A DNA stretch of 64,000 nucleotides from the NCBI GenBank assembly GCA_050084515.1, contig CM114271.1:53630001-53694000 (forward strand). Reading direction: 5' to 3'. The notes beneath the pieces were generated by a model. It worked only from the letters and a program-made list of their open reading frames with translations, ran no database searches and was not told the origin of the DNA. The position numbers were made by a program, and so were the translations under genes. Shown here one piece after another: positions 15,601 to 28,261 of this stretch. The stretch is from Blasia pusilla. Lineage: Eukaryota; Marchantiophyta; Marchantiopsida; Blasiales. Each line of letters starts with the position of its first letter. The first letter of the stretch is position 1.

Positions 15601-18600
15601 CCAATGATAATGTACTCTGCCTGCTTATCCGGTCCTGAAGTCATGCCAAAGTGATTGAAGTCAAGTAAGACCAATGACCACCATGGCTTCAAGTGATGAA
15701 AAAATGAAATTGGGTCACATATAGCTGAGATTAGTCATGTTACATTTCAGTAACATACTGCGCCAGCAATGCAAACAAGATTTAGAATTTGACATTGGCT
15801 AATTTCATGACACACAGCTCGTGAAATCGAACATTCTTATTCTCCAACCTCATAAAGTTTAGATATGAAAGCTTGTATCACACAACATTTATATGTAAGA
15901 CATTTCAACAGGATCAATTAACAATACATGATTGTCCCTCTCAGAAAGATAACCAAATGATTTGAGCACTTCTAGAATAAAAGTGCTCAGGATTTTTTGC
16001 TGATTTGGCAGGCCACTTCAAGAAATATGGATGTTTAATCAGAAGGCAGTTTCTGCCGGCCATATAATCATAATTAGGAAAAACTCAAACTCTTGATGCT
16101 GATAGATGGTTGTATAAGCCTATATCTTGAGGAAATTACAGACCAAATTGTCTGCTGATCTTTCTGTCTGAACGAATGGTATGTTCAAACTTAACTGTGA
16201 TTAGCTTTGTACGCTTTGTAACCCAGTTCACAAAGCTCATCACAGTTAAGTTAGTTCCTTGTTACTGCTTAAACTCTTTCCATTACTAACCCTCTTAAAT
16301 TAGTCCTACTCCTGTTGTCCTGGCCTACCCCTGATTTGCTGGCCTGCTCAGGTTGTTTTGTCTAATCTGGCCCCTTCCCTTGCATGCCTATCTCTGTAGC
16401 CTTTTTTTTCCTTTTTCTGGGGGTGTCAATTCACTTCTGACTACTGCCTGCTAAGATATGGTGTGTTGAGATTAGCTCCTACACACACCTGAACTTATAC
16501 TAGTGTCTGGTGAACCAAGAATGAGATGTGTATTGGCCTGGAGGATGCTCTAGAACCTTTCCGTCACATACTCCTACATTTTGGTTCCAATCACTCATTC
16601 AGGTCTTGTTAAACCCTAATAAGGTGGTGCTTTTTCAAGCAGCCCACACTCAATAGAAGATGCAGACTAGTGCTGCATGCAATCCATTTCAGATTCACTC
16701 TTGCAAATTTTGTATGTTATTACCCACTTGTACATGGTTCAGTGGAACATCCTGCCAGGACCTGCTTTCTATATCTGCTTTTAATCTAACTTAGATCTGA
16801 GAGAAGTCCAGCTCTGATTTTGACAGACATCAGTGCAAACCTCTAGCAGAAAATGAGGCTTCAGAGAAGAGCAGTTTGAAGACTCTGATCTTCATCTGGG
16901 ACAAGATTTATAAATACCACAGGATACCACTACAAAGCACCCAGCCTTGAGATGCTTATCACCTCTGTACATGAAAATGCTCATCTGATGCTGCTCCTAA
17001 GAATCTTCTGCAAGGACCAAAAAATTATGGATCTTCAAGAGACCATCCAGAGAGATACTCAAGCCTCCGATAGAGGCTCGTTACCACCAACATAACGGCT
17101 TACCTCAGTCAAAAACTTGGGCAAGCAGTGAGTACTCTAAACCGCGAAGTTTCAGTACTTAAGGTTTGAAACCAACTTGATTTGCTTTATGAACTACTCA
17201 CTGACACAAAATTCAGATGCAAATCCAAAATGAATGTATGATCAAGAAACTACATAATGAGGCACAGGGTAGTTTGTACTGTTATCAAATGATTGACTCC
17301 AAATACATTTTGAGCAGGCTCACAGCACACCAATCCAATAAAAATAAAAAGCCACAAATTTTTAGCTAAGCACTTGAGTGATCTTGTTCATGTAATAGCT
17401 CAAAACATACACAATCAATAAATCAAGTTGGCTTACAGTATTCAAAATGACACACCAATAGATGCAGAAGTGTTTAGGTTCAGGAAAAAACACTGGCTAT
17501 GCAAGCTCATGGTGACCATGACAGCCATAGCCAAACTGCGAAGAATCCTTTCTACAGTTGCCTTTGATGAGCAGCAGTGAGAGTACTAACCACTAGCAGC
17601 TGTCAACCTCATAAGCCCCTTGCTAAACTTCACTGACGTGGAGTTGATTCCTCCACACAACCCCTTGTCCGATGAAATGGTCAATATGACCTTCTTCTTC
17701 ACATCAATACCTGCAAAAGCACAGTTACTACATTAAATTCATAGTTGAAGACTACCTGCATGGTGTTGAGGCAAAAGAACATTGACCAAAATTCTACTGG
17801 TCACATGTCCTGGTCCTTAGTCACCTTGGATAATAGTTACCTGGCTGGTCACCAAGAAGCGCTGTGAAAGGCTGCCACAATCCTCGTGAATCCTCAGTCT
17901 TCCCCTGAACTCCACGAAGCTTGGAGGCAGCCACCATCTTCATGGCCTTTGTAATTTTCTGGATACTCTTCACACTCTTCATCCTGTTTCTGACTGGTGT
18001 CAACCATCACGGTACTTTCGAATCAGATCAGAATAAATCAGACTGAAGTAATAGCAGACAGACCCAGTAATGTGCAGGCTAAAGCCAAGCTGAAAGGTCC
18101 AGCTGTAGCCAGTGACGACACCAAACAGAAAATTCCAACGACAGAAACCTGAAAATTTTGTGCATAAGTGCGAACATTCCAAACGTCTGGATTACTACAT
18201 GGTGGGTTCCAGCAGTACGTCTAATGTCAATACACAAAGTCTCTAGAGCTCACTAACATTGCATAACTCAGTTGCCGTTTTCAGGATTTCAGCTCTCATA
18301 TTTACTGTGGCTTGTATCTCAATAATCTCCAACACCAAAATCCAATTTTTTAAGTCAAGAAAGGTCTAAGTTCTAGATTGGAACCATTGTACCGCAATGG
18401 AACCCTTATATGACTGTTCCATTCGTGCAACACCTTCAGTGTAGTTCATACAATCTTGATAGCAGGCTTTGCACAGTTACATGTATACACAACAAGACTG
18501 AAACCTAGGACATCCACATTTGCGCAATAACTACGAGCAATCTTCCCAATTAGCCATGATCTTGAGAATAAACATTAAGACTCTTGCGGTCAGGGCCAGC

Positions 18601-19139
18601 CAGCACAATGCAAAGAACCTGCTCACCAATTTGGTTAGAAGCCATGCGCGAACCAAAAGGAGCCAATTCTCTGCACATCATACCAACACTTCGTCACAAC
18701 AAGAGAAGCGGCGGGCATTCGGACAATTGAAAACGCGTCAGCCCCAGAGCGACCTTTTCATATTATTTTTGGACATTATCCTTCCACGACCCTCGCTTAG
18801 GTCGAACTGAAGGAAGAGATAAAAGTAGATTCAAAGACACAACCCACACTCCATGAGAAGACCTTCAAAATCTGTTTTCAAAGTGCCAGTATGATGATAA
18901 AAATGCAAGCCCTAGCAGTGGCCGAAATTTTAGGATCGTTTCGACCAATAATTTGCCACAGGGAATTCCTTTGAACGGAGCAAGGAATAGAACGACAGGA
19001 CTGGACGGTAAGCATACCCAGCTGAAAGGCCGGTTTGGGTCCATGATGCGGAGGCAGTAGACGAGGAGGAGGAATTGACGGAACCATAGAGCAGGTTGCC
19101 GAGTCGAGCTCCAACCCTGCGCGCACTTCCTGAAGCCAT
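12677..19139 (-). CDS. ATPC: ATP synthase F1 subunit gamma, mitochondrial, eight exons
   Basis: Exons in order: 19139-19018 (start ATG 19139-19137, Arg/Ser-rich mitochondrial targeting peptide), 17989-17841, 17710-17591, 15634-15507, 15079-14957, 14738-14622, 13028-12907, 12749-12677 (stop TAA). All borders are GT-AG on the minus strand, all phases agree, and the sum is 954 nt or 317 aa, close to plant homologues. Family signatures are [20 protein letters not shown] (N-terminal coiled-coil helix), [34 protein letters not shown] and [12 protein letters not shown], ending [18 protein letters not shown]. This subunit is the central shaft that turns inside the alpha/beta hexamer and couples proton flow to ATP synthesis in the matrix. 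The exon 1/2 join is the least certain; the other seven exons are clear. No disabling change was found. Confidence 0.92.
13985..14680. repeat. Three-unit tandem duplication over the 3' edge of ATPase gamma exon 6
   Basis: Three consecutive units (about 13985-14230, 14231-14426, 14427-14680) each run through a GGGATGGGGATGGGG-type minisatellite, an AGAAAATGTCC/AAAGAGATTATCAAGCAA block, ATAACAGCATGAACCAAT.CCTG and a partial copy of the exon 6 end (around CTTAAGTTTTGCAACA). Only the third contains the working exon edge (14622). The other two are decayed exon fragments in the following intron. The G-rich words vary in copy number between units. Confidence 0.85.
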
Positions 19140-19861
19140 CACCGCCCACCACTCCCGAAATTACCAAACGAAAGGATTGGAGATGGATGGGTCAACTGTA
19201 CTCACTGTCTGCACGAAAAAAGACCACAGCAAAGAGTATGACCGCAATCAGAGATCACGATTGAGCGCTGCATATATCTCACTCCCTCTCTCATCGCGAT
19301 CAAGTCCTCCTTACATGGATCGAGATAGTGCATACAGGCAAAGACAGACCAGGCTCCGAGGGCAACCGATAATGTAAGTACATCTAAAATCCATACGAAT
19401 CTAGGGCACACCACCGGTCCATTCGACCCGCTACATCATCATAAGATGTGGTACCAAGTACTGCATGACCGATCTAAAACACCAAGCAAGCACAACGAGC
19501 GCACAAAATCCTTAGGGCTAGGCCAATCTTGCGTGCTACCTGGCGACAGATTAAAAAAATTCACAACCGAAGTGCGCAGCAGTTGGCGAGGCTGCTGAGA
19601 GCGCCGATGAGACGCTCGACGTTACCTGCAATATGGCGCAAGACCGAGACGAGACGGTCAGTCGCAATGCGGAGCTGCCTGTGTGTGTGCCCGAGAGCTC
19701 TCCGTTCTGTCTCTCCTGTCTCCGCTTGGAAATGCCCCCGCCGGGCCGAAATGGCAACAGTACCGCATCCAAGAGAACTACCATGTTACATCCATACCAC
19801 GTACACACATCCAACCATAGTTCTCCTCACTGTTAGCTAGAGGAGAATTATGCTATTTCTA
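19140..19861. promoter_or_regulatory. 5' flank of ATP synthase gamma, GC-rich in its distal part
   Basis: This stretch precedes the minus-strand start codon and should hold the 5' UTR and promoter. 19530-19770 is clearly richer in GC and CpG than its surroundings, as in many plant promoter-proximal regions. No TATA box can be placed with confidence, and the open frames on both strands lack recognisable domains. A second divergent gene starting here cannot be excluded. Confidence 0.4.
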
Positions 19862-20046
19862 TCTATATATTATTAAAAGAGTATGAGTTTTTAGGCAAGG
19901 GCTTCCTCCGCATGACACTTATGCAATTTTGACCCTTCCCATGGTGACATGTGGTGGGTTTACCAAGAGCGGACAATTAGGAACTAACAGATAAATTAAG
20001 GGGGACGGGGTCGGTTTCACCTGTGCATCGCATGGGCTTCGGCTAG
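19862..20046 (+). mobile_element. Short non-autonomous Helitron
   Basis: It starts TCTATATATTATTAAAAGAG (19862) and ends with an imperfect hairpin around CCTGTGCATCGCATGGG (20020-20035), followed by GGCTAG with CTAG at 20043-20046. The flanking bases are A on the left and T on the right, matching Helitron insertion between A and T without target duplication. At 185 bp it has no coding capacity. Confidence 0.75.
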
Positions 20047-20930
20047 TGTCGTAGAAAATGTGCATAATGTTCACTCTAAATGATTCTAGTGGGCATTTTT
20101 TATTCTTGGGTTAATCTTAACTATAGTACAAAATTTGCATAGTCTTCACTTTAAACAAGTGTGTGTAAAAATCTACATAAAAATAGAATAATTTTGGAGA
20201 TGTATTTTAAACTTAGTGAAGAGTTACTAAAATTGAGTACTAAAAAGGAAATGAGTTATTTAATTGGTTATGAAGGTAATGTGTTTAATGGGTGATGGCA
20301 AGGACTTCATATAATGAGGATTTATGAGTCCATTTGATGTATAGTAGTGTGTATGGCAAACATATATGATTGGTGTTGTTATTTAAAATTCGAAGGTGTG
20401 GGGGGAATAGTAGAAAGATATAGGTGTTAATACATGAAGGCTACATTGAGGAAGTAGTTGGAATTTGAAAAAATTGGGTTGGTTTTGTGTTGAAATGCGT
20501 TGATACAAAAGAGGTAAGGGATGCATATTTGCATTGTGAACATGAAATAAATTTGTTTTGTGAGAATTGTAGTTCTAATGGGACACGGAAGAAGAGGGTG
20601 GTATGCGCAACGTATGTGTAAAGGAGTTTACTTGAAAACAATAGAAGTAAACAAACTCATCATGGAAAGGATTGTAATAGCAGGAAAAACAATTCAGCTT
20701 TACTTGAAACAGAGAACATACTTGAAACTTTGAAAGTGAGGATGCAAAACTAAAAGTTTAATGCTAGAAATATGGAGTAGAAGCAGTTGAGAAATGCATA
20801 TAAACCCAAGATAACAGTTCTGAATATAGTTTTGCCAATTGTGACACGCCAGATGTGCTACAAAACTCATGGGTATCAGATAAAACTGTCAAGGGAGTTT
20901 AGAAACTATTGATTGGCTAAGAGTACTTAC
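20047..20930. other. AT-rich DNA, no gene seen
   Basis: Nothing was recognised except that it lies downstream of the splice donor of the gene relic that begins at 20931. It may be intron or 3' flank of that relic. Confidence 0.4.
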
Positions 20931-23317
20931 AAAGCAGCGGCTGATTCAAAACTTCCTCAAGCTGCAAGTGAGGATATCCTTCGATATTTGAGTAGTTATG
21001 CTCAAGGAAATCTTTGAAATATATGGTGGCATTGTCTAAGGTCTCCCTATTCTGAGCATTTTGGCGCTCAAAAGCTGAGGTTGATTGAGACATAGTGTCT
21101 AATTGTGAAGAAAGCTTGGAAATCCGAGATTTCAAAGCCTCATTATGTGTCTAGAGTTGGTCTAGCTTGCTGAGTACATTTGTGTAGGCATGTAGGGGAA
21201 TATGAGAAGAATTTTTTGTCGCACTGATGTTGATATCAATTGGAGAAGCGTGTGCTGAAGCATTTGGTGGAGGAATCTGCCTCTGGTTGTAATTTGGGCG
21301 CCTTGATGGCTCTCTTGTTCGCACCTGCGAGAAAGTAGAAGAATAGTTAGCAATTATTGAAAGTGGAGTGCACATGAAAAGCTTCAAATACAATAAATTA
21401 AATATAGCATATACATGTTGTGCATGAAATGATATTTCAGCAAATGAAATATTCAAATGTAGTAGGCAAGCATACAATGGATATAGAATATATGGAACAA
21501 CAGTCTGGAATTGAAAAGAAGACATAAATGAGTAAATGAGAATTATAGATATATTGATAGACTCAAGCAATTTGAAAAGAAATATAGTGTCTAATACCAT
21601 CCTATGGTGGATAACAATGTAACATGGTGTGTTATTGACATGTGAGTAGTAAGAAAAAGAGTATAATGATGAAGTATTGCTTGTAGATTTCATGAAAATT
21701 CTAAATCTAAATGAATGGAGACAAAACACAAACAAGTGGAATACATTGTCAAATCATAACTCTAAACAATAGTCATGTATTCATATTCTACTTCAAGAAT
21801 CATTAAGTAGTCACATCTGAAGTAAGATGTCTGAATAGGAATAGTGTATAGTGCAGAGAAAATGTATATGAGAGTGTGTAAGGAAAAATAAGTAAGAATG
21901 AAAATAAAAAATTGCTTCCAGGAGAGAAAAGTAATATAGATAGTATGTTGATTTAAACAACTAAGGTGTATCACTCTCACGTGGTGTGCAACAGGGTACT
22001 TTCAAATGTTTAAACAAGAGTAAGTGTTTAGAGTTTCATGGTCATAACAGAGTTATGAGCATAAATACTAAAGGATAACTATCGGAATACTCTAGTGATG
22101 TGACCTCCATTGAAAATTTCACATAAAAACCAGAAGTGTGACAAGTGCCTGAACCTACACATGGAATAAGTAAAAGAGTGTGAGTTTGTAGTCTAGCTAA
22201 ACTTAAGCATAGAAATAGTAAGGACAGTAATCTGAAAACATGTAAAGAGCAGAGTAGAAAAACATAATGTACTTGGGTAGAAGTGGATGCACTTCCTTTT
22301 TCCAAGTGAACCTGCAAGTATATCAAGCTGGAATGTGTCTAAGTCTATCACATAGCTAGCTGAAGTGACTTATCTAGATAACATCAAAGTCTGGAAGGAT
22401 TGGTATAATATGAGGTTCATCTGTTGAAGGTGGAGTGAACTCTGGCAGCTCCCCGTTGGTGTGAGAAAGTTTCATCCTAGAAATCAAGTGGCTTGCCTTG
22501 CTAGAACTCAAGTCTATAATCATGTGAAGAGGAAGGTGAAATTCATTACGAAGTGTGCAGAGCTGGTCTAGTCTTATGCCACCAAAAGCAATGCTGAAAA
22601 GTCTATTGGCCTGAGATCGTGTGAGTGTCGTCTCCTTGAAATCAACATGTTTATAACGTAGTGCTTCTTTCTGTATACCTGCAAAAAGTAAGAAATAGGA
22701 AGAATATAATGCATGAGGGAAGAGTTCATTATTATTCTCGTCTACATAAATGTGACGAATGAAAATGAAAATTGTGTAACATAAAGTGTAAACTTTAAAT
22801 GTACTTGTTTTCGGGTTGTCTTTGTTGTTTAGAGGGAATTTTTTATCCCAATCTGTGCCTTGGATGATTATTGCTTAGATCTAGCGAGTGGTGACACCTT
22901 CTCCCAAAATGCTCAAACTAGTCCTAAGTTGTCACAAACCCGCATTTGATTTTTTGTTGGCTGGACAAACTTCAGGGCGTAGGCCTCAGGAATACTCTCA
23001 ATGTCATTGAGTATCATGGATGCGAAGTCCATATAGTTTGCGGATACTTATATGGTAGTTAGATACAAGAGTTGAAAAGAGATATTGTGGAAATTGTAGA
23101 GGTTAAGTGTAACAACCTAAGAACTAGATGAAGCAATTTTTGGAGTGTGCAATGGCATGCTGAACTGGTGTGTAGCATTTTGGCTGGTTGTACTTCCGTC
23201 TGACTAAACGTGTGTGGCTTGAGCCTGATGAACCTCCTGAAAAAATGACATCAATTGATTGGATTGTGCAGTTGGTTGTCTGCCTCTTTGTGTAGAGTTG
23301 TTGTCACCTGAAGCCAT
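20931..23317 (-). pseudogene. Unidentified multi-exon gene relic downstream of the Helitron helicase
   Basis: Four exon-like blocks read on the minus strand. Block a (about 23317-23130) starts ATG with a Gln/Ser-rich leader, MASGDNNSTQRGRQPTAQSN. Block b (about 23045-22805) has YMDFASMILNDIESIPEA and needs one frameshift. Block c (about 22680-22374) follows a TTTTTGCAG acceptor and is open for about 100 codons (SQANRLFSIAFGGIRLDQL, KASHLISRMKLSH). Block d (21324-20931) follows a CTCGCAG acceptor, ends at a GTAAGT donor and has a coiled-coil-like region (EALKSRISKLSSQLDTMSQS). In-frame stops in a, b and d are mostly TAG, TAA or TGA where CAG, CAA or CGA would fit. I do not recognise the family. 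It could be a Helitron-captured gene or an extra Helitron-encoded protein, and the block order is inferred. Confidence 0.45.
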
Positions 23318-23359
23318 CCTCCACACAATGCTGAAGAAATGCAACTCCAGAAACCAAGT

Positions 23360-26300
23360 TTAGGTGTGTTGTCCGAGTGTTATGAAATCAGAGTGAATCA
23401 ATTTGCCAAGTATTCTAAGTTGATGACGAGAAAGTACACAAGAAAGCACAAAATAAAGTAGGCTAGGAGCAAATACAGATTCAACAACTAGTAAACACTT
23501 GTTAGAAACTGTTAAGCCCTGACTTTTGTGTGTTGTGATAGCATACCCAAGAGTCAAGGGGAATGTCTTTTTATAAAACTTCCTTCTAGAACTATAGTTT
23601 AGAGTAGAAAAGCTTGTTCTAGTAATGTTAAGTAGTTCACCTGATGTTGAAATTCATAGAGTGATAGAAACTAGTACTTTGTGCTTATAATGTAAACTAG
23701 TTACAACAGCATGGGATCCACTCGCGGCCTATAACTTTATGTCTATGTTAGATGTCAACATTACAAGACAACCAATGGCAACAAAGGAAAGCTTATGGAA
23801 ATCATCATCTTCAATCCATGGCTTGAACTCAAGTAGTAAAGGTGCATCTGTTGCAATGTGCACCGGTATTATAGAAGCATCTCCAAAAAATCTTTTCAAA
23901 TAAAGAATGTTGTAGACATCAACATCACATTGATGTGTGCATATTATAGTAATGTCATCCGTTATGGAATCAATAGCATCATTCTCACTCACAAAACATT
24001 GTTGCAAGCAATGAGTCATCTCATCTTGTGTGGGTAATCTCTGGCTAACTATGTTTAGGGTAGCCAAGTATTCGTGATCATGTGCGTGTCTCATTGGAGT
24101 AGAAAGTGTAGCTTGTATAGCATTTTCTAGTAGTGGTGAAGACAAAAGATGGCATGTCTTGCACAAAGCTTGTGAGGTATGTTTACACAACCGGGGCAAC
24201 TATGGCACATCACCTACTAGTATAAGAATCTTATTTGCAAATGGTGTATGGCACTATGAGGATGAGGATCGGATTAGTCTCATGGACACAATTTGTAATA
24301 AACGGGGTGTTAACATTGAGCACTTATCAATTACAATGATATTTGCATCCCTAAGTCTGATGGTTGCATTTGAGGTTGGGTGCATATGAGGAACCTCTCC
24401 ATTGAAGGTAATACAAAATGCAAAATGGATGGTTGTTGCATGTTTGTGCAAACGTACAACAACAATACCTGTACTTGTTGCTAAGAGGTAATTGCTGCCA
24501 AGAAAGTCCTAGTACTTGCACAGAAATCCAACAAAGTATAATTTCCGCAATCTGGTGATCCTGTTAACATCATAATGCCTGATTGAATACTCTTGATCTT
24601 ATGGAAAAGGCTTCGTTGCTCAAAATTTAAAAGACTCAAATCTGGTGGAGACTTGGGATCAAGTTGGAGTGGCTGATTTAATGGCAGTTGGGGATCTGGT
24701 TGTCGGAGTAGGATATGGAGATCGACTTGAATATGGGGTTTAAGAATTGTCAAAGCCTTAGATAGTATTTCAACAATATGTACTTTGCTCCATAGATTGG
24801 CATTAGCATGGGATGTTATCAAGGTCTCTATATTAGATACATTTGAAACAATCTTGCGAAGCATGCATTCATGAAGGTATATCCATTGAGGTAAGTGAGA
24901 ACTAAGAAATAGATTCTCTGAGCAGGTGAAATCTTGTAAATCTTGCAAGTCTATGTGAACGAAAAATGGTATTACCTAATGCATCAAGGCCTATAATGGA
25001 GTTTTGAAAATTTGTGGGGGAGGTTTTATAAATCTGATGTGATGTCTAGTAGTCAATGAATGTAAAAGTCTCCAGAGAGGGTGTTCTAGCACAATAGAGC
25101 GCGACGGGAAGCATGCATGGAACAGATGCATGTTTGTATAAGGAAGTACGACGTGACGGTGGGCTAGAGTCGACGTACTTTATAGATTTGGATCTAAGTA
25201 TAATTGGGATTTGCATGGATGATAAGGAAGCCTTTGTTGAACAAAAAGAACGATTAAGTACGACGCCAGATACATGTTTAAGTCTAATCTCATCCAAGTT
25301 CTCAAGTCCTAAACACCGTGCAGATTCAGTGTCTATGTCTATTGACCTAGTTGCTTCAGATTTCAAGGCATATTTGTGAAGGTAAAAAGACTAGTCAGTT
25401 TTTTTTACCCGTTGGATGTTCATGTGAGCTCCCCACAAGAATAAGATCAAAGGATGATAGGGAATGATATTATGATGCATGTCCTGGTCTGAAGTATGTC
25501 CAGCTCTTGGTCTTTAGGTCAATAAATGGGATGGTGTTTAGATTTACGTTAATAGGAAAGCCCTAATCGACAATAGGGTCGCTGTCCTTATTTTTTCCTG
25601 ATAATACATACCCCTTCTTTGCACCTATGCATGTGCTTGGTCGTGACAAAGTCATATAGTAAGGAGTCACATGAAGGCTTTGATTCGTGTAAAGAATGAT
25701 GAGTAGGCTTATGAGGTTGTGGAATATAAGCACAAATTTTCGATGTAATCTTTTCAATGTCATCTTTGTGCACCCAAAATATTATGTGGCAATGCAAGGT
25801 ACCTCTACCCTAGATTCCATACCTTATTATATAGTCTATAACTCGACCTAAAAGCTAAGGACATGAGAATATGTATTGAGCGAGGAAAGTATGAAGCTTT
25901 GTATGAAAGAGTTGAGCAGGTTCAGAGGGTTTGTCACGCGAAGTAAACTCAGGATTGAACTTCTATAGAATTGCCTCAATATGGTCAATCTCAGGCCATC
26001 TTGTTGATGAAACCTCATCAGATGTAAGGGTGAGAAATAAATGGGGCATCCCCCATTTTTGTACCATAGCCTCAAGGTCTTTTAAGTGTTTCCTATGCCA
26101 GCCAGGACTCCCATGCATTTGGGGGTTGAGTGAGTGTTTGGACAATTGGTGATATAAATCTTCCTCACCAAGATGTGGTTTCTCATTGCGTACCCTTTCA
26201 AGATTCTTATTGAGAATGAAGGATCAAGAGGTTGAATAAACTGAAATAGACTGTCTCAACTGATACATTACAAGTGAGTAAGGCTTGAAGAGGGAAAAGG

Positions 26301-27000
26301 GGTTGAATGTCTGTCTTGATCTGAAGCGCATGTAATCTGAAAAGGAGCCGGAAACTGGAAAGAAGCCTCGTAAGTATGGAAACAAGAATGGAAATATTCC
26401 GCTTTCTATTGTGAGTCTTTTGTCTTATGATGCACCTGTATAGTCTATAAAGAACTATTCTCTAGTGTTAGCCTCCTTCTTGAAGTAGAGGTAATCATTG
26501 TAAAAAAATGTCAAAGGACCTTTTGTTACAAGTAGGCAGGCTGTATGTTTAACTCTGGTGGTAGGGATTGTAAGTCATGCTATGGGGTAACTTGACCCTT
26601 TTCTTGGGCAGTTTTTAATATGGATGTTACTAATGATCCATGAAGTACAACCAACCCAACATATGGATTGGGCAGCTCAAGAAGGCAATTATAGTCTTTG
26701 TGGAGCTCATTGATTACAAAGTTGGTGAAAAGTACTTGCTTTATACTTTCAAGAATAATTTCAATTTTATCTCTCAATGTTGATTCCATATTCCAGGAAA
26801 TAAGAGGGGAATCAATGAGTGACGTAGGATTGAAGGATCCTTTGTGGAACCCATTAAATTTGTTGATGATACCAATTATAGAGTCTACAATAGATAGTAG
26901 TTGTAGGTGAAGTGGATTAGGAGCTAATATGCTACGTATATAAGTAGGAGTCATCTAGACATTTAAGCTAGCGCGTGGTTAATCAATGGTACAAAGGTCA
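23360..27000 (-). pseudogene. Autonomous Helitron Rep/helicase, decayed
   Basis: Reading 27000 to 23360: an N-terminal Helitron region (26954-26580); the Helitron-like N domain with GSPGWHRKHLKDLEAMVQKW and LFLTLTSDEVSSTRWPEID (26145-25963); the Rep core with HCHIIFWVHKDDIEKIT, an HUH-type motif, and a Cys/His segment (25797-25588); a middle segment (25366-25046); and a Pif1-family helicase with Walker A (24620-24530), Walker B-like IIVIDKCSMLTPRLL (24340-24290), VMLTSNIDIKL near 23735 and the C-terminal LGYAITTHKSQGLTVSN (from 23557). Rep nicks and joins DNA for rolling-circle transposition, and the helicase unwinds it. Walker A reads GSPDCGNYT, so the ATP-binding Lys is lost, and Walker B has K where E is usual. 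Many frameshifts confirm it is inactive. Exact Helitron ends were not found. Confidence 0.85.
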
Positions 27001-27369
27001 CAGGCATAAAATTCCTTTTTTCTCAAGAATAAAGTACGGTGTAAGAAAACCATTCCAGAGGGTATAAGGAGGATAAATAAATGACTTTACCATGCAAAAT
27101 CATTAACGTGGTGTTGACTAAATAACTACACCACAAAACCCACAACATTGCATAGAGAGTATAAATGCATTGCAAATATCTGTCCATTTAGATAATAAGG
27201 ATTGTGCATTGGTCCAATGGGAGCATACTGGCTTGCCCTAAAGCTTTGATTTGGGGATTTGTCTTGTTCGAGCTATCTACCTGTGTGCTCTTAAGCGGTT
27301 TTTGTGTGGTACAATAATTTAAGTTCTTTTGTTAAGATGAGGCCATCGAGGCATGTTTCAATATGTGAA

Positions 27370-27389
27370 AAGAGAGAGAGAGAGAGAGA
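27370..27389. repeat. (AG)n microsatellite, about 10 units
   Basis: An uninterrupted AG run lies in a purine-rich stretch just before the open frame at 27443. Confidence 0.95.
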
Positions 27390-27442
27390 AGTACACAGAT
27401 GAAGAAAAAAGATGATGAACAAAAATTAGAGAAAAGATAAAG

Positions 27443-27991
27443 ATGAAGAAAATGGAAGGTGGAGAAAAAGCATATCAACTAACAAGGACAATTAGAGATG
27501 AACTGATGGTGGTAGGTCTAAGCTATAAATGTACTCCAACTGAGGTGAATGTTCCTGAGAACTTGGCGATGCAAACTCACAATCAAGTGGTAGGGGTCAT
27601 ATTGATATGTGATTTTTTAGAATCTTTCCAGAAGTGTAGAAGTTTTATGCCACTATTTTATAGCCTCAAAGGTGGGAAGGTGGCCTTAAGGAATGTTGTA
27701 ACTGTTGAGGATGGATCATCTTCTGATATCAGTAGTAGATATGTAGCTCATCATAAGTCTCTGAAACATGAAACTTTGTATGGGACGCCTTTGGACACTA
27801 TAAAATTTTAACTTTCTGAATTACTTCTAAATCAGCTGTTTAGAGTGTATTTTAGTAGGCTAGGATCAGTTCCATTGAGTGATAGCTTGACTGATAGAAG
27901 TTTAAGAGAATCGGAAGTTGGCAGTAATGTAGATAATGGAACTATAATCTGCAAGATTGAATGGGTGGGACAAAGGCTTCATACCAGATAA
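27443..27991 (+). pseudogene. Unidentified coding relic, two in-frame blocks separated by one stop
   Basis: The first block (27443-27811) encodes 122 aa beginning MKKMEGGEKAYQLTRTIRDE. After the TAA at 27809-27811 the same frame stays open for 59 more codons to 27991 (LSELLLNQLFRVYFSRLGSV). Mixed composition over 180 codons with a single stop suggests a former gene or exon. No domain or catalytic motif is recognised. It lies next to the 5' side of the decayed Helitron, so capture is possible. Confidence 0.35.
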
Positions 27992-28261
27992 CAACTGAAA
28001 CAAATGAAGGAGGCCAGGAGCAAGCTTACTAATATAGCCGTTTATTCATAATTGCAGTCAAATTAATATAAGCTCATCGATTTGAATTACTTCCTAGTGG
28101 ATTTGAATAGGCATGTGTTCATTCGAAGATCATTGATAGAAGTTGGAATCGGATAATATGTCTACGTCTTGTGCGGAAGTCAAGATTCCGCTCAAAGCCA
28201 AGACTCAAGACCGGACTCCCAAACTTTTGAGGTGAGAGGTTTTATCGTAGTCTCAATGAAA

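Noticed and set aside
19529-19840. Possible divergent gene start (103 codons, +)
   Set aside because: GC-rich promoter-like DNA gives open frames on both strands; no conserved motif was seen.
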